Shown piece after piece: positions 7,531 through 16,892 of a stretch of 36,232 bases of DNA (its first letter is position 1; each line of letters opens with the position of its first letter). The DNA comes from Alphaproteobacteria bacterium (GTDB lineage: Bacteria > Pseudomonadota > Alphaproteobacteria > UBA9655). Where the stretch lies: NCBI GenBank assembly GCA_019748065.1, contig JAIEQB010000069.1, positions 1 through 36,232 on the forward strand. Reading direction: 5' to 3'. The notes beneath the pieces were generated by a model, which saw nothing but the letters and a program-made list of their open reading frames with translations, was not told the DNA's origin and did not search any database. A program made the position numbers and the translations under genes.

Positions 7531-7556
7531 TAACTTTCCCAATGGGGTTAAATTGT

Positions 7557-10500
7557 TTACTCCCACGTATCTCTCATGTAGCTTTCGACAAAGTACCTTC
7601 TGCCAGGTTTAGTTGGTTCAGGAAGATCGTCAAAACCACAGAAAAGCCTGCGATCCCACTCTGCTTTATTCCCTTTCAAGGTAACTTTTGAGCCGTACAA
7701 AACCAGGTTGGATATATTTGGAAATTCGTCTAGGTTTATCTTCATCTCCGGCTCATCCCAGCCTATAAGACGCAACGTTTGAAGTTGAGGCAGAAGAAGA
7801 AGCTCTCTGATTGCCGGATTGCTTAAGGCAGAGGGGGAGATGGCAAGTTCTTTTAAACCACTCAAGTATTGACCTCCCTCCAAGCGCTGAAAACTCTTAC
7901 CTAACCAAAGGGATACCAGCAGAGGCATATCACGCTCAAAGAGAACCTCTTGCACAGGGCACTGTTGAAAATCCATTTTTTTGACAGCCCTGAGATGGGA
8001 TACTCCTTCGATGCGCTGGAGTGTTTTTGGAAAAGAAATTTCCTCAAGGGATGGCATGTCACCCCGGATGGGGAGGTGCTTTATCTTCAACTGTTCTAAA
8101 GGAAGCTGCGTAAAACGCACGAGATTCTCAATACCCTCAAGGTATGTGAAGTCATTATAATATCCAGGCCAGATAATAGAGGTGAGTTTCTCCATAGGTC
8201 TATCAATGGTGAGGCGACTCAGCCCCCCAAGCCCCTCCAGATATTCTAAGTTGATCAGATGACCAAGACTGATGAGTTTCTTCTGCCATGATTTCATCGA
8301 GAGCGTTTGGATGTGAGCCATGTCACTTGTAAAAATAAGCTCACTCAGATTCGATGCCTTTGATAAATCTATCGTTTCAAGGCGGGGTAAGTTCTCAAGA
8401 CCCAGGATCAGCTGCATTCGAAAAGAGGGAGCGAAGGAACGCAAATGCTCATGGGGCTGCGTAAAGTTGGCTTGCTCCATTTCTGCATAACGCATGTCCA
8501 ACACTTGAAGATTATGAACTTGACTCAAATCTGGCATGTCTTTCAGACTGCTGGGTGTTTTTAAATGTTCAAGACTAGGCAAAGAGGGCAGCGTCAACGT
8601 TGCAGATGAGGTCGAGGAGTAATCAAGTTCTTTTAAACCTATGAGTTTGTCTAAACCTTCCACTACCATGCCTCTCTCAAGCTTAAGCTTTTCTAAGAAC
8701 GGCATCTCAGCAGGAAAAGTAAGTTCTTTGAAATTATAGCAACCGTAAGGTATGAGCAGTTTTTTGAGATTAGGGGCTTTTTCAAGACCTTTCAGTGTAA
8801 CAAGGGTTATAGGTAACGCCAGGGTTTCGAGAAAAGGAAAATTTTGTGTGAAGGATAAATCGGTATCTTGTAAATTTGTAAGATTGAGCTCAATCACCCC
8901 AGTAAATTTGTTGATAAAAGTGGACGATTTTTCATAATAAACGTCAAGACGCTTAACGGATTTGAGGGCCTCATCAAAAGCATCTGTTTTGCTGGCAAGA
9001 GGATACAAACTCCGGCTAATTCGAGACATGACAGCGTTATCTTCCCAATCAAAATCATTCAAGAGGTTCATAAGCGTCAGGTTTAAAGTGGGTAAGTGCC
9101 GCTCAAGACGAGAGAGATCCATGGTAGTAAGGTCATATACAAAGGAACAGATGCGTTGGTTATCCTCGATGGGACCCCTGAGGAGCCGAGAAAGAGGACT
9201 CATCTTTAGTTCTTGAGGACACGTTAAGTTGGGAAGCAACGACAGAAAATTTTCTTGGGCACTACGAAGGTCTATCACCTCTGGATCGCCCAAAAGCTCT
9301 TGCAGTTTTGCCTGGCTTTGTTTCTCAAGTGGTCTTTCTTGGTGCACTTTTAGTTCTGTGATTTCGCCATGTCCTGGCTGCATATTAATGGTAAAGTGAA
9401 AACTATTCTCTACAGAAACCGTTAGGTCGCCATACAAGAAATCTTTCCACTCGTCTTCTTGAAATCTCTTTTGATTAAAGCTAACGGTGTATGTGTGGTT
9501 TGGATTAATGGTTTGGAAAAGTTTCAAGAACGTCTCCTGAATCCATCTTTTCGGGTCATAGCCATTATAAGGGGTGCCACCAAATCCCAGAATTTTCTCA
9601 AACACATTGATAAGATTGCCAAAATCGGTGGAGAGGTCATAGGTGCCTGGAACTCCTTCTTTTTTTTGACGCTTGTTATCATAGCGAATGAAAATCTCCG
9701 AAGGAGGAGTTGCGCTGCTTTCCACAGATTGGGAAGGAGAGCTAGAGCTAGAACTAGGAGGAGAATCATCAACACCTTGAACCAAGAAAGGGAGCAAACC
9801 GTTCAAATCTCCTACTACCCTGTTCCAGAGGGAGCGCATGACTTCAGAACCACTGCTGGCAGTGGCAAGACCATCTTGCACCTCAAAGAAATCAAATAAG
9901 TTTTGGAGGTAAGGAGTCGGAGCGAGTTTACGTAGTGCCTCCAAATCAAAGGTTTTCGTGAGTGGGTTATACGCAAGCAGATTGAGGATGTGACGCACAA
10001 GCATTTCCCCACAGTCGGCAAAGTGTTTATGGTCACCCTCAATGAAGGAAACCTTCCCAAAGGCCGGTGCGCGTTCTAGTGCTTTGGAGGTTTCAAGTAA
10101 ACTGGTAAAAGCACCACGCTCATTCGTCGAGCCCGTGCGGACATAAAAAGCATCTTTGGCCCGATCATAGCGCCAGGCGGTTGCATTACTCAGAGCGTGT
10201 GTGTAGGGGGTGGGGCCTGAGAGCTCTACAAGGGTTTCAAGATAAAAGACATCGTCCATGTCCATATCGGTTTTTTCTTTGCTTAAGACGGCAGTCAGAT
10301 CCTGTTCTTCAAAAAAGACTTGTTTATCAGGTTTGATAAAAGTGTCTTCAATAATAGCCAACTCCTCAGGCAAGGTCTTTTGGATACTTTGAATCTCTTC
10401 CATATAGGTCCAAAGATCTGCCTGATTGTCAAAGTGAAAGTCCAAAAAAGCACTGATGAGTGCCTCTACCGCGTAGTGGGGGTAAAAAGGCATTTGGGTA

Positions 10501-11255
10501 GACGATGTTGAGGGCGATGAAGAGGCTGCCCTTGATACTGGTGAGTCTGAGGAAGGAGAAGAAGAAGCTTCTGAAGTCCGCGGGGAACCGGGGGTGCCGT
10601 GACGCTCTTGTTCCTCTATGAAGACCGCCCTCTCAATGGCATCGAGCAATGGATTGAGGGTATTTCTATTGAAAGAAGAGCTGGTAACTTCCCCAAATGA
10701 TTTATTCAATTGCTCTACATAGCCGGGACGAATCTGCTTTTTGTGGCCTTGTCGCAAAATTCTGAGATTTCCTTTGAGAGTGCTTTCTAGTGCTACTTTC
10801 TTTCTAGGGGATTTTGCAACGCCCTCTAAGTGTCTAACGGTCTCAGCGCGTACCTCCTCCTCATAAAACATAAGCAGCGCAATAGTTCTAGGGTGAGTGA
10901 CATAACGAGCGAAGTTATTGCCCATCTCATCATTGGCTCGATCCCCTAAGATGCCGTCCACGGAAGGGAAAAGAATCTTGGTGATCTGAGCCAATGGATC
11001 TTGTGAAGTATCAGCTACATAAACGCGGTTGTCCTCATTCATGCCTGGTGTCACCCCCAGATACAGCCGGATATTTTCCGGCAAGCGTGAGCGCAGAGCC
11101 GCCATACCAATTGTCGGCGAAAATTGTTTCTTGCCCTTTTTAAAATGCCGGGTCATGCCCTTAAAGGAAAAAACAGGCACAACCGCATGGGCCGCTGACG
11201 TGAGCAGCATGGAGACTATCAAAGTTGGATACAAGATCTTTTTAATTCTACGCAT
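7557..11255 (-). CDS. Secreted leucine-rich-repeat protein
   Basis: 1232 aa. It opens MRRIKKILYPTLIVSMLLTS AAHA, a clear signal peptide. Two Ser/Pro-rich linkers (about residues 218-254 and 497-515) separate an N-terminal region, a central region containing ADCGEMLVRHILNLLAYN near 413, and a C-terminal half. From about residue 770 to 1190 it shows roughly twenty irregular leucine-rich repeats (for example FPFLETLALPITLVTLKGLE and APNLKKLLIPYG), which usually form a curved protein-binding solenoid. No membrane anchor follows the signal peptide. It is likely exported and may contact host proteins. I do not recognise the N-terminal domains. The ribosome binding site is weak. Confidence 0.8.
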   Translation of the reverse strand: MRRIKKILYPTLIVSMLLTSAAHAVVPVFSFKGMTRHFKKGKKQFSPTIGMAALRSRLPENIRLYLGVTPGMNEDNRVYVADTSQDPLAQITKILFPSVDGILGDRANDEMGNNFARYVTHPRTIALLMFYEEEVRAETVRHLEGVAKSPRKKVALESTLKGNLRILRQGHKKQIRPGYVEQLNKSFGEVTSSSFNRNTLNPLLDAIERAVFIEEQERHGTPGSPRTSEASSSPSSDSPVSRAASSSPSTSSTQMPFYPHYAVEALISAFLDFHFDNQADLWTYMEEIQSIQKTLPEELAIIEDTFIKPDKQVFFEEQDLTAVLSKEKTDMDMDDVFYLETLVELSGPTPYTHALSNATAWRYDRAKDAFYVRTGSTNERGAFTSLLETSKALERAPAFGKVSFIEGDHKHFADCGEMLVRHILNLLAYNPLTKTFDLEALRKLAPTPYLQNLFDFFEVQDGLATASSGSEVMRSLWNRVVGDLNGLLPFLVQGVDDSPPSSSSSSPSQSVESSATPPSEIFIRYDNKRQKKEGVPGTYDLSTDFGNLINVFEKILGFGGTPYNGYDPKRWIQETFLKLFQTINPNHTYTVSFNQKRFQEDEWKDFLYGDLTVSVENSFHFTINMQPGHGEITELKVHQERPLEKQSQAKLQELLGDPEVIDLRSAQENFLSLLPNLTCPQELKMSPLSRLLRGPIEDNQRICSFVYDLTTMDLSRLERHLPTLNLTLMNLLNDFDWEDNAVMSRISRSLYPLASKTDAFDEALKSVKRLDVYYEKSSTFINKFTGVIELNLTNLQDTDLSFTQNFPFLETLALPITLVTLKGLEKAPNLKKLLIPYGCYNFKELTFPAEMPFLEKLKLERGMVVEGLDKLIGLKELDYSSTSSATLTLPSLPSLEHLKTPSSLKDMPDLSQVHNLQVLDMRYAEMEQANFTQPHEHLRSFAPSFRMQLILGLENLPRLETIDLSKASNLSELIFTSDMAHIQTLSMKSWQKKLISLGHLINLEYLEGLGGLSRLTIDRPMEKLTSIIWPGYYNDFTYLEGIENLVRFTQLPLEQLKIKHLPIRGDMPSLEEISFPKTLQRIEGVSHLRAVKKMDFQQCPVQEVLFERDMPLLVSLWLGKSFQRLEGGQYLSGLKELAISPSALSNPAIRELLLLPQLQTLRLIGWDEPEMKINLDEFPNISNLVLYGSKVTLKGNKAEWDRRLFCGFDDLPEPTKPGRRYFVESYMRDTWE

Positions 11256-11427
11256 TCTAATTCAGACTAATTTACACATACATAATACATATAGTTATTA
11301 TATTTTATTTATCAAGTTTTTTAAATATTTGAAAACAGGGAACTCACTTTAATTGAACATGTCCCCCATGGCATATTTTCCTTATATCCTCTATACTTAT
11401 AAAAATGATTTCGAAGGGGGAAAGTAA

Positions 11428-12858
11428 ATGGTAAAGCGTGTAACGCTCATTGAAGGTGACGGAATTGGCCCAGAAGTTATTGGCTCGGCAAGGCGCGTCA
11501 TCGATGCTATGGGCCTTAATATTGAATGGGAAGTGTGTCAGGCAGGCGCTGAAGTCTTTAAAAAGGGACTCGCGACAGGCGTTCCTCAAGAAACAATTGA
11601 TTCTATTATGCGCACGCGCATTGCTCTGAAAGGCCCTCTCGAAACGCCCGTAGGATACGGTGAGAAGAGCGCGAATGTGACTTTAAGAGCATTATTCGAA
11701 ACTTATGCCAACACTCGTCCTGTGCGCCATATTCCGGGTATTAAAACGGCCTTTATGGAGCGAGATATTGATTTCGTTGTGGTGCGCGAGAATGTGGAAG
11801 ATCTTTATGCAGGCATTGAATATGATCAAACGCCCACGGTTGCGGAGGCTTTAAAGCTGATCACCCGCAAGGGATCAGAGAAAATCATTCGCTTTGCTTT
11901 TGAACTCGCTCGGGCCGAGGGACGCAAAAAGGTGCATTGCGCTACAAAAGCCAACATTTTAAAACTTACAGAAGGCCTATTTAAAAAGGTTTTTGAGGAG
12001 GTAGCGCCTGACTACCCCGACATCGAAGCGAATCATATCATCATCGATAATTGTGCCCATCAAATGGTTCTCCGCCCCGAAATATTTGACGTCCTTGTCA
12101 CAACAAACCTTCATGGGGATATCATCAGTGATTTAGGCTCCGGCCTTGTGGGAGGCCTCGGCGTTGCCGCTGCAGCAAATATTGGAACAGAAGCTGCCAT
12201 CTTTGAAGCTGTACACGGCTCTGCTCCCAAGTATGCGGGCAAAAACACCATCAATCCAACAGCTCTTCTATTTACGGCCGCCCTTATGCTCCGCCATCTG
12301 GAGGAGTTTGAAGCAGCAAATATGCTGGAGCAATCCCTTCTCTATACCTTGGGCGTGCAGAAGGTTTACACCCAGGATTTGGATAAAGTGTCTCCCGTTG
12401 GCACACGAGAGTATACAGATATTGTGATTCAAAACTTAGGAAAAAAGACGGACTTTTGGCCTCAGCGGGCCTATAAGCCCCTTCATATTGGAAAACTTTC
12501 CGAGGCGAAAGAAAAAGTGAGCCAAAAGGGCGTGGGCATTGATATCTTTATTCAAAGTGAGCTTTCCCCTGATGAGCTTGGCAAGAGCATGGAAGCTATT
12601 GCGGCCCTCTCCCCCTTTCGTTTGGTCATGATTTCCAACAGAGCTCTTCAGGTTTACCCTGCCATTGGCGGAGTTAAGCCCGATACTGTAGATCACTGGC
12701 GTGCCCGGTTTTTTGTGAAAAATGGGGGGGAGCTTAAGGACGGCGAGGTTCTCTCCCTGATCCAAGCCATCGGTCACAAACACCACTGGATGCACATTGA
12801 AAAGCTTTCCAAGATCAATAACGTCCCCGGCTTTACAAAAGCTCAGGGAGAGGCATAA
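11428..12858 (+). CDS. icd: NADP-dependent isocitrate dehydrogenase, long Rickettsia/Thermus type
   Basis: TCA-cycle enzyme converting isocitrate to 2-oxoglutarate with production of NADPH. 476 aa. Family motifs in order: IEGDGIGPEV at the N-terminus, RALFETYANTRPVR (isocitrate binding), VVVRENVEDLYAGIE, the Lys/Tyr region KVHCATKANILKLTEGLF, DNCAHQMVLRPEIFDVLVTT and GSAPKYAGKNTINPTA (cofactor pocket). The ~130 C-terminal residues after the catalytic core are the extension found in the 470-500-aa class. AAGGGGGAAAG precedes the ATG. A possible -10 (TATACT, 11392-11397) lies upstream without a good -35. rpiB follows after 19 bases, probably in the same transcript. Confidence 0.95.
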   Translation: MVKRVTLIEGDGIGPEVIGSARRVIDAMGLNIEWEVCQAGAEVFKKGLATGVPQETIDSIMRTRIALKGPLETPVGYGEKSANVTLRALFETYANTRPVRHIPGIKTAFMERDIDFVVVRENVEDLYAGIEYDQTPTVAEALKLITRKGSEKIIRFAFELARAEGRKKVHCATKANILKLTEGLFKKVFEEVAPDYPDIEANHIIIDNCAHQMVLRPEIFDVLVTTNLHGDIISDLGSGLVGGLGVAAAANIGTEAAIFEAVHGSAPKYAGKNTINPTALLFTAALMLRHLEEFEAANMLEQSLLYTLGVQKVYTQDLDKVSPVGTREYTDIVIQNLGKKTDFWPQRAYKPLHIGKLSEAKEKVSQKGVGIDIFIQSELSPDELGKSMEAIAALSPFRLVMISNRALQVYPAIGGVKPDTVDHWRARFFVKNGGELKDGEVLSLIQAIGHKHHWMHIEKLSKINNVPGFTKAQGEA

Positions 12859-12877
12859 GATCCTTAGAGGAAAACAC

Positions 12878-13354
12878 ATGGAAGATACAGTTATTAATAT
12901 TCTTGAAGGTAATCATTCTAAAGGCACCGTTGTTTTTGGCAGTGATCATGCGGGTTTTGAGTACAAAGAATTCTTAAAAAAAGCAGCCCATGACTTGGGC
13001 TATACAGTCATGGATTGTGGCACCCATTCCACGGATCGGGTGGATTATCCAGACTTTGTTCTCCCTGTTGTTAAGGAAGTTCTTGCGGGCGCCAAAGGTG
13101 TCCTCATTTGTGGAAGCGGCATTGGCATGAGCATTGGAGCAAATCGTTTTAAGGGCATCAGAGCGGCTCTTTGTTTTGACGGCCTTATGGCCAAGTTCGC
13201 CCGCACCCATAATGACGCAAATATTCTTGTCCTGGGAGAGCGGTTTATAGGCAAAGAATTGGCTCTGTCCTGCCTAGAAATATTCCTTACCACCGCTTTT
13301 CTCGGCGATCGCCATACACGGCGTGTTGAAAAGTTGGATACTTTAGATGATTAG
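12878..13354 (+). CDS. rpiB: Ribose-5-phosphate isomerase B
   Basis: Interconverts ribose 5-phosphate and ribulose 5-phosphate in the pentose phosphate pathway. 158 aa with FGSDHAGFEYKEFLKKAA, DYPDFVLPVV, the catalytic-Cys-containing LICGSGIGMSIGANRFKGIR and RTHNDANILVLGER, all hallmarks of the RpiB/LacAB family. The ATG at 12878 has AGAGGA 6-7 nt upstream. An in-frame ATG at 12797 would overlap icd by 60 bases and add an unrelated basic segment, so it is rejected. Confidence 0.95.
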   Translation: MEDTVINILEGNHSKGTVVFGSDHAGFEYKEFLKKAAHDLGYTVMDCGTHSTDRVDYPDFVLPVVKEVLAGAKGVLICGSGIGMSIGANRFKGIRAALCFDGLMAKFARTHNDANILVLGERFIGKELALSCLEIFLTTAFLGDRHTRRVEKLDTLDD

Positions 13355-13383
13355 ATACTTCAAGGTCGCTTCATAAAATTTGA

Positions 13384-13605
13384 AAAGGCGAATCGTTAGG
13401 GTGGCGTACCATGACGTTTGGCGATCATTATTTGGTCTTTCATGGGGGCTGGATTCGGGGGATCACCTCCTTGATTTCTTTCATCCCGGAGAAAAAAGTT
13501 GGAATTGTAATTTTACAAAATGCTGAGTTCAACTTGCCCTTTACATTAAGTATGCAGTTCTATGACTGGATCCTCGACCTTCCTCCAAAGCAGTGGATTA
13601 AGTGA
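13384..13605 (+). pseudogene. C-terminal remnant of a class C beta-lactamase-like serine hydrolase
   Basis: After a stop at 13381-13383 the frame reads KGESLGWRTMTFGDHYLVFH and GGWIRGITSLISFIPEKKVG IVILQNAE. This matches the last ~70 residues of AmpC-like/esterase family proteins (GWR, then H-G-G replacing the KTG box, then the IPEKKVGIVILQN strand and an FYDWIL helix). The catalytic SxxK and YxN regions are absent and the ATG at 13411 falls inside the conserved part, so this is a gene relic. It is not a copy of the intact serine hydrolase at 26625-28055, whose tail differs. Confidence 0.65.
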
Positions 13606-13660
13606 AAATAAAATACCCCGGGGCAAGTCCACTCCATTTTTTGGAGATTTCTTCTGCACT

Positions 13661-14488
13661 TTATCTTCGTTTATCTGCCTCTTCATCACTCAGCCATTTA
13701 TGTTCTTTTTCTAAAACCTCAAATTGTAGCTGAGCACGCTTTTCATTAAGGAGCGATTGAGGTCTGTCTGCAACGGCTGTATACTGAAACCCTATAAACG
13801 GTATTTTTACTTCCCTAGTAAAAACCTCCACGGATTTAAGATTTTTTTTCTTATCATCAATAAAGATGATCTTTTTTGGAGAAAGACCTGCATAGTGTAA
13901 AAAGGCTTTTAAGACCTCTCCTTTTGGCAAGTTGCAGGTAAAAACAACGCCCCCTTGAAAAACAGGAAATCGTTTAGGATCTTTTGATTTTAAAGTCTGA
14001 AAAGTTTTTGGCTTGAGAGTTTTCCATGAATCCTTAAAGGTATACCCAAAATCTTCTAGCTCCCCTATACGCCAATCTTGAAGGAGAGGAATAACTCCAA
14101 AGGGGCCTGTCCACGCATTGGTAAGAGCCATGACTTTAAGACCCTTGCTTTGCGCTTCTTTAATAAGAGAAACCATTTTAGGATCTACAGGTTTATCCGA
14201 TCGGGCTAACCAAATAAGACTCCAGAGTTTCTGAGACTCTTCTTCTGAAAGGCGACTTTCGAGACCTTTATTGAGTCCTCCAAGAAACTTTTTATGAGCG
14301 GCTTGTAAAATCTGGTCTCTGGCTGTGATGAGAACATCGTCCACATCAAAAATAACCAGCGTTTCTGAATCAGCTTGTTTAATGGCTGATTCAATAGAAG
14401 AAAGGTCAGACGTTTTTGAGATTTCAGCTAGGGTTGCATGAATACCGCTAAAAAAGATAAAAGCTAAAATCGTAAGTGCTTTTTTCAT
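13661..14488 (-). CDS. DUF2608 HAD-like protein, probably exported
   Basis: 275 aa. The ATG at 14488 is chosen because GAAGGAATTAAA precedes it and the protein then begins with the signal peptide MKKALTILAFIFFSGIHATLA. Residues 44-53 read LVIFDVDDVL, the HAD motif I (Asp48 and Asp50), KVMALTNAWTG is a motif II-like Thr, and KKIIFIDDKKKNL provides the acidic motif IV. DUF2608 proteins occur in chlamydiae, legionellae and related intracellular bacteria, and their substrate is unknown. A periplasmic phosphatase is the most likely role. Confidence 0.75.
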   Translation of the reverse strand: MKKALTILAFIFFSGIHATLAEISKTSDLSSIESAIKQADSETLVIFDVDDVLITARDQILQAAHKKFLGGLNKGLESRLSEEESQKLWSLIWLARSDKPVDPKMVSLIKEAQSKGLKVMALTNAWTGPFGVIPLLQDWRIGELEDFGYTFKDSWKTLKPKTFQTLKSKDPKRFPVFQGGVVFTCNLPKGEVLKAFLHYAGLSPKKIIFIDDKKKNLKSVEVFTREVKIPFIGFQYTAVADRPQSLLNEKRAQLQFEVLEKEHKWLSDEEADKRR

Positions 14489-14570
14489 TTTAATTCCTTC
14501 TGAATGCTTAAAGCTCCTATACCACAAAACACGCTAAGGTGAATGGCCTTTAAGAATTCTCTATAGCTCT

Positions 14571-15929
14571 TCATAATCGAATCTCACTGTCATCCAGATG
14601 AGGGGTAATGAGCTCATTTTTAAAGGAAATCTCGTGACGGAGTTTCCAGATCCCCGTAAGATTTGTGAGCATTAAAAGCCCTCCTGAAAGGCTCATCACT
14701 GTGATCGCATGACATTGCTCAATCATGGAAAAGGCAATAAAAGCGCAAGCCGCAAAAACGTAATAAAGGAGATGTCCCCATTTCGGGAAAAGCCACCTCA
14801 TAGCTCGATCACCAGTCGCGAGATAGGCAATCAAAGTCGTGTACCCGGCAATAAAGATAAGAATGGACATAAAAATGCCAGCATGGGGGAAAAATTGTGA
14901 AAACCCATGGGATACAGCATGGCAGGCTTCAATATTAGTTTTCCAAATACCTGTCACAAGAACCACAAGGATACTCAAGGTGCAAATAAGAGCATCGGTT
15001 GCAACGCCAAATATAGAAAGGCAAGCTTGGGTTGCAGGATCATGTGCTTTTGATTCGCTCTGAATAATTGAATCATAACCAATACCCAAGTCCCCAGAAT
15101 ACACGGCACGTGCTGTCCCCAGTTGAACCGCCATAAGCATACTGCTCCCTGCAAAACCTCCAACCGCTGCGTGTCCCGTAAAGGCAGACGTTACCACATC
15201 CATTAAAATGGCTGGCAACTCAAAAGTATGGTTGAAGATCACATAAAGACATAAGACAATATATCCCACGATAAAGGGGGGCATCAGAGCCGTTGCAATA
15301 TTGGCAAGGCGCCGCATGCCTCCAAATCCACCATACAGCGTTATCCCCAGGACACTGCCTAAAACAACGATGGAAGGCAGACCTGTTGTATCCGTCAAAA
15401 TGTCGGTCACAACGACAAATTGATAGATTTCGACTCCATAAATCGCTAAGAGAGAGCAGAATATAATGGGAACAATACGCGAGAGAGTTCTATTTTCAAA
15501 CGCTTTCTGCAAATAGATCATGGGGCCACCATGATGCCCACCTCGACCATCATCAATACGAAACTTCATCCCCAAATAGATTTCTGCATATTTAATAAGC
15601 ATACCACAAAGGGACGCCAACCAAAGCCAAAGCAAAGCGCCTGGTCCTCCTAACATCACCGCTGTCACAACGCCCACAATGTTGCCGAGTCCCACCATGC
15701 CACCCACAGAGGCAAAGTAAACCTTAAAGGGGCTAATCCCCTCTCCTCCTTCAGAAGATTTTTGAACAGCCCGAATGGTTTGGATAGGGTGAGCCAAGAC
15801 TTTAAATTGATAAAATCGCGATCGAATCGTAAAATAGATTCCAGCGGCAACAACAATAACAAAGCCGATGTAGGTCCAATAAAAAGACTCTATAGTCCCT
15901 AAGGTATAAAACAAAGATTCAATAGACAT
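14571..15929 (-). CDS. Sodium:alanine/glycine symporter (AGCS family)
   Basis: 452-aa inner-membrane protein with about eleven transmembrane segments, importing small neutral amino acids with Na+ (or H+). The family signatures GGMVGLGNIVGVVTAVMLGG PGAL and the segment GTARAVYSGDLGIGYDS are intact. The ATG at 15929 (MSIESLFYTLGTIESFYW) gives the normal N-terminus, and CAGGAGAA lies 10 nt upstream. An in-frame ATG at 16055 would add 42 polar residues not expected in the family. An amino-acid importer is fitting for a bacterium that lives in a host. Confidence 0.9.
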   Translation of the reverse strand: MSIESLFYTLGTIESFYWTYIGFVIVVAAGIYFTIRSRFYQFKVLAHPIQTIRAVQKSSEGGEGISPFKVYFASVGGMVGLGNIVGVVTAVMLGGPGALLWLWLASLCGMLIKYAEIYLGMKFRIDDGRGGHHGGPMIYLQKAFENRTLSRIVPIIFCSLLAIYGVEIYQFVVVTDILTDTTGLPSIVVLGSVLGITLYGGFGGMRRLANIATALMPPFIVGYIVLCLYVIFNHTFELPAILMDVVTSAFTGHAAVGGFAGSSMLMAVQLGTARAVYSGDLGIGYDSIIQSESKAHDPATQACLSIFGVATDALICTLSILVVLVTGIWKTNIEACHAVSHGFSQFFPHAGIFMSILIFIAGYTTLIAYLATGDRAMRWLFPKWGHLLYYVFAACAFIAFSMIEQCHAITVMSLSGGLLMLTNLTGIWKLRHEISFKNELITPHLDDSEIRL

Positions 15930-16346
15930 AACAATACATTCTCCTGATGAAAGATGAAATTTAAGTTTATAAATAAAAATAGGGGAAAAATCAGGAATAC
16001 GCAGCTCAGCCGCGTTTATTGAAACGTGCTTTTGGGGAGAATGTATGTGGTTCAATAATAGTCAAAAAAATATCCTCAACGATTATACTATAAACTATGT
16101 GGTGAGGCTTTAATTTTTGTCAAGGGAAATCAGCACTTCCCGCTTAAGAAAATAGGAATGAAGATTTTTTTAAGCAACAACAAGAGATTGCCCGGTTGTA
16201 CAGGGAGCGGAGGTTGCATGGATAAAGGTTCAATCAGGCTAAACTTTGACTTTTACATAACGCTGGATCGGCACTCATTATGCCGATTTAAGTTGAAGGC
16301 TTGGGAGATCTAAAATTGAAGCATACATAAGAAATTTGATTTATAT
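15930..16346. other. Intergenic region with a possible micro-ORF
   Basis: 417 bases without a recognised gene. A plus-strand ORF at 16218-16313 (31 codons, starting MDKGSIRLNF) has a good ribosome binding site (GGAGCGGAGGTTGC before the ATG), but the product matches nothing I know. Inside it, ATCGGCA (16267-16273) and TGCCGAT (16281-16287) form a 7-bp hairpin with a 7-nt loop. No promoter was evident. Confidence 0.3.
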
Positions 16347-16892
16347 TTAAGAGGCAATGCATGAATAAAACCTTAATAATATCCTATTATTTTTTTTATG
16401 TAATTTTTTGAAATATTCATTTAGTCTTTTATAATCTTCATCTAACCTTTTGCGATCTTCATCTATTCTTATATAATCTTCTTTTAATATTGTATAATCT
16501 TCATCCAGTCTTATATAATCCTGATTTATGTCCTTAAAATCCTCATCAAATCTTTTTTTTTCTGAAGGTGACATGTTAGAGCCACCATATGCTTCATAAT
16601 CTTCCTTTAGTCTTTTTTCAACTAGAACTTCTTTCTTATAGTCATAGTCTAACCTTATGCGGTATTTATTGAGTCTCTTGTAAGAATGATCTAGTCTTTC
16701 ATAATCCTCAAACAATCTTTTGAATTTTTCTTTTATTCTTTCGTAATTTTCACGCAGGGAATTAAGCTCCATGTGAAATAGTCTTAATTCCTCTTTACTT
16801 TCCTGAAAATAACATGAGCTTAAGGCCCACTCTGAATTAGAATAGATCCATAAACACATCAATATATAGCATATAAGAAATTTTTTAGTCAT
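16347..16892 (-). CDS. Small secreted coiled-coil protein made of heptad repeats
   Basis: 181 aa. It begins with a signal peptide (MTKKFLICYILMCLWIYSNS, then EWALS). The remainder is almost entirely charged alpha-helical sequence. Between about residues 119 and 160 it has six consecutive heptads of the type D-Y-x-R-L-D-E, with looser copies from residue 50 onward (YERLDHSYKRL). Such heptads predict a parallel or fibrous coiled coil on the cell surface or beyond. There are Cys at 27 and near the C-terminus. No family was recognised. The Shine-Dalgarno sequence is weak. It stands alone between a symporter and a small secreted protein. Confidence 0.7.
   Translation of the reverse strand: MTKKFLICYILMCLWIYSNSEWALSSCYFQESKEELRLFHMELNSLRENYERIKEKFKRLFEDYERLDHSYKRLNKYRIRLDYDYKKEVLVEKRLKEDYEAYGGSNMSPSEKKRFDEDFKDINQDYIRLDEDYTILKEDYIRIDEDRKRLDEDYKRLNEYFKKLHKKNNRILLRFYSCIAS
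16413..16540. repeat. 21-bp minisatellite encoding heptads
   Basis: About six imperfect units with a 21-bp period (for example CTTCATCTA or CTTCATCCAG followed by T-T-TATAATC) inside the coiled-coil gene. Units of this type change copy number easily without shifting the frame. Confidence 0.75.

Noticed and set aside
9459-9899. 146-codon plus-strand frame inside the LRR gene
   Set aside because: Lies antisense within a long, convincing coding sequence with signal peptide and repeats. It has no site or motif of its own.
11344-11397. Promoter of icd built on TTGAAC and TATACT
   Set aside because: The spacing between the two is about 35 bases, and no better -35 is found for TATACT. Left as a possible -10 only.
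12436-12879. 147-codon minus-strand frame over the end of icd
   Set aside because: Antisense shadow of the conserved C-terminal extension of isocitrate dehydrogenase.
13411-13605. Intact small protein of 64 aa starting at ATG 13411
   Set aside because: Conserved residues of the serine hydrolase family (GWRT) continue in frame upstream of that ATG, so it is the tail of a broken gene.
16413-16540. CRISPR array
   Set aside because: The 21-bp periodicity has no spacers and is in frame with a heptad-repeat protein.
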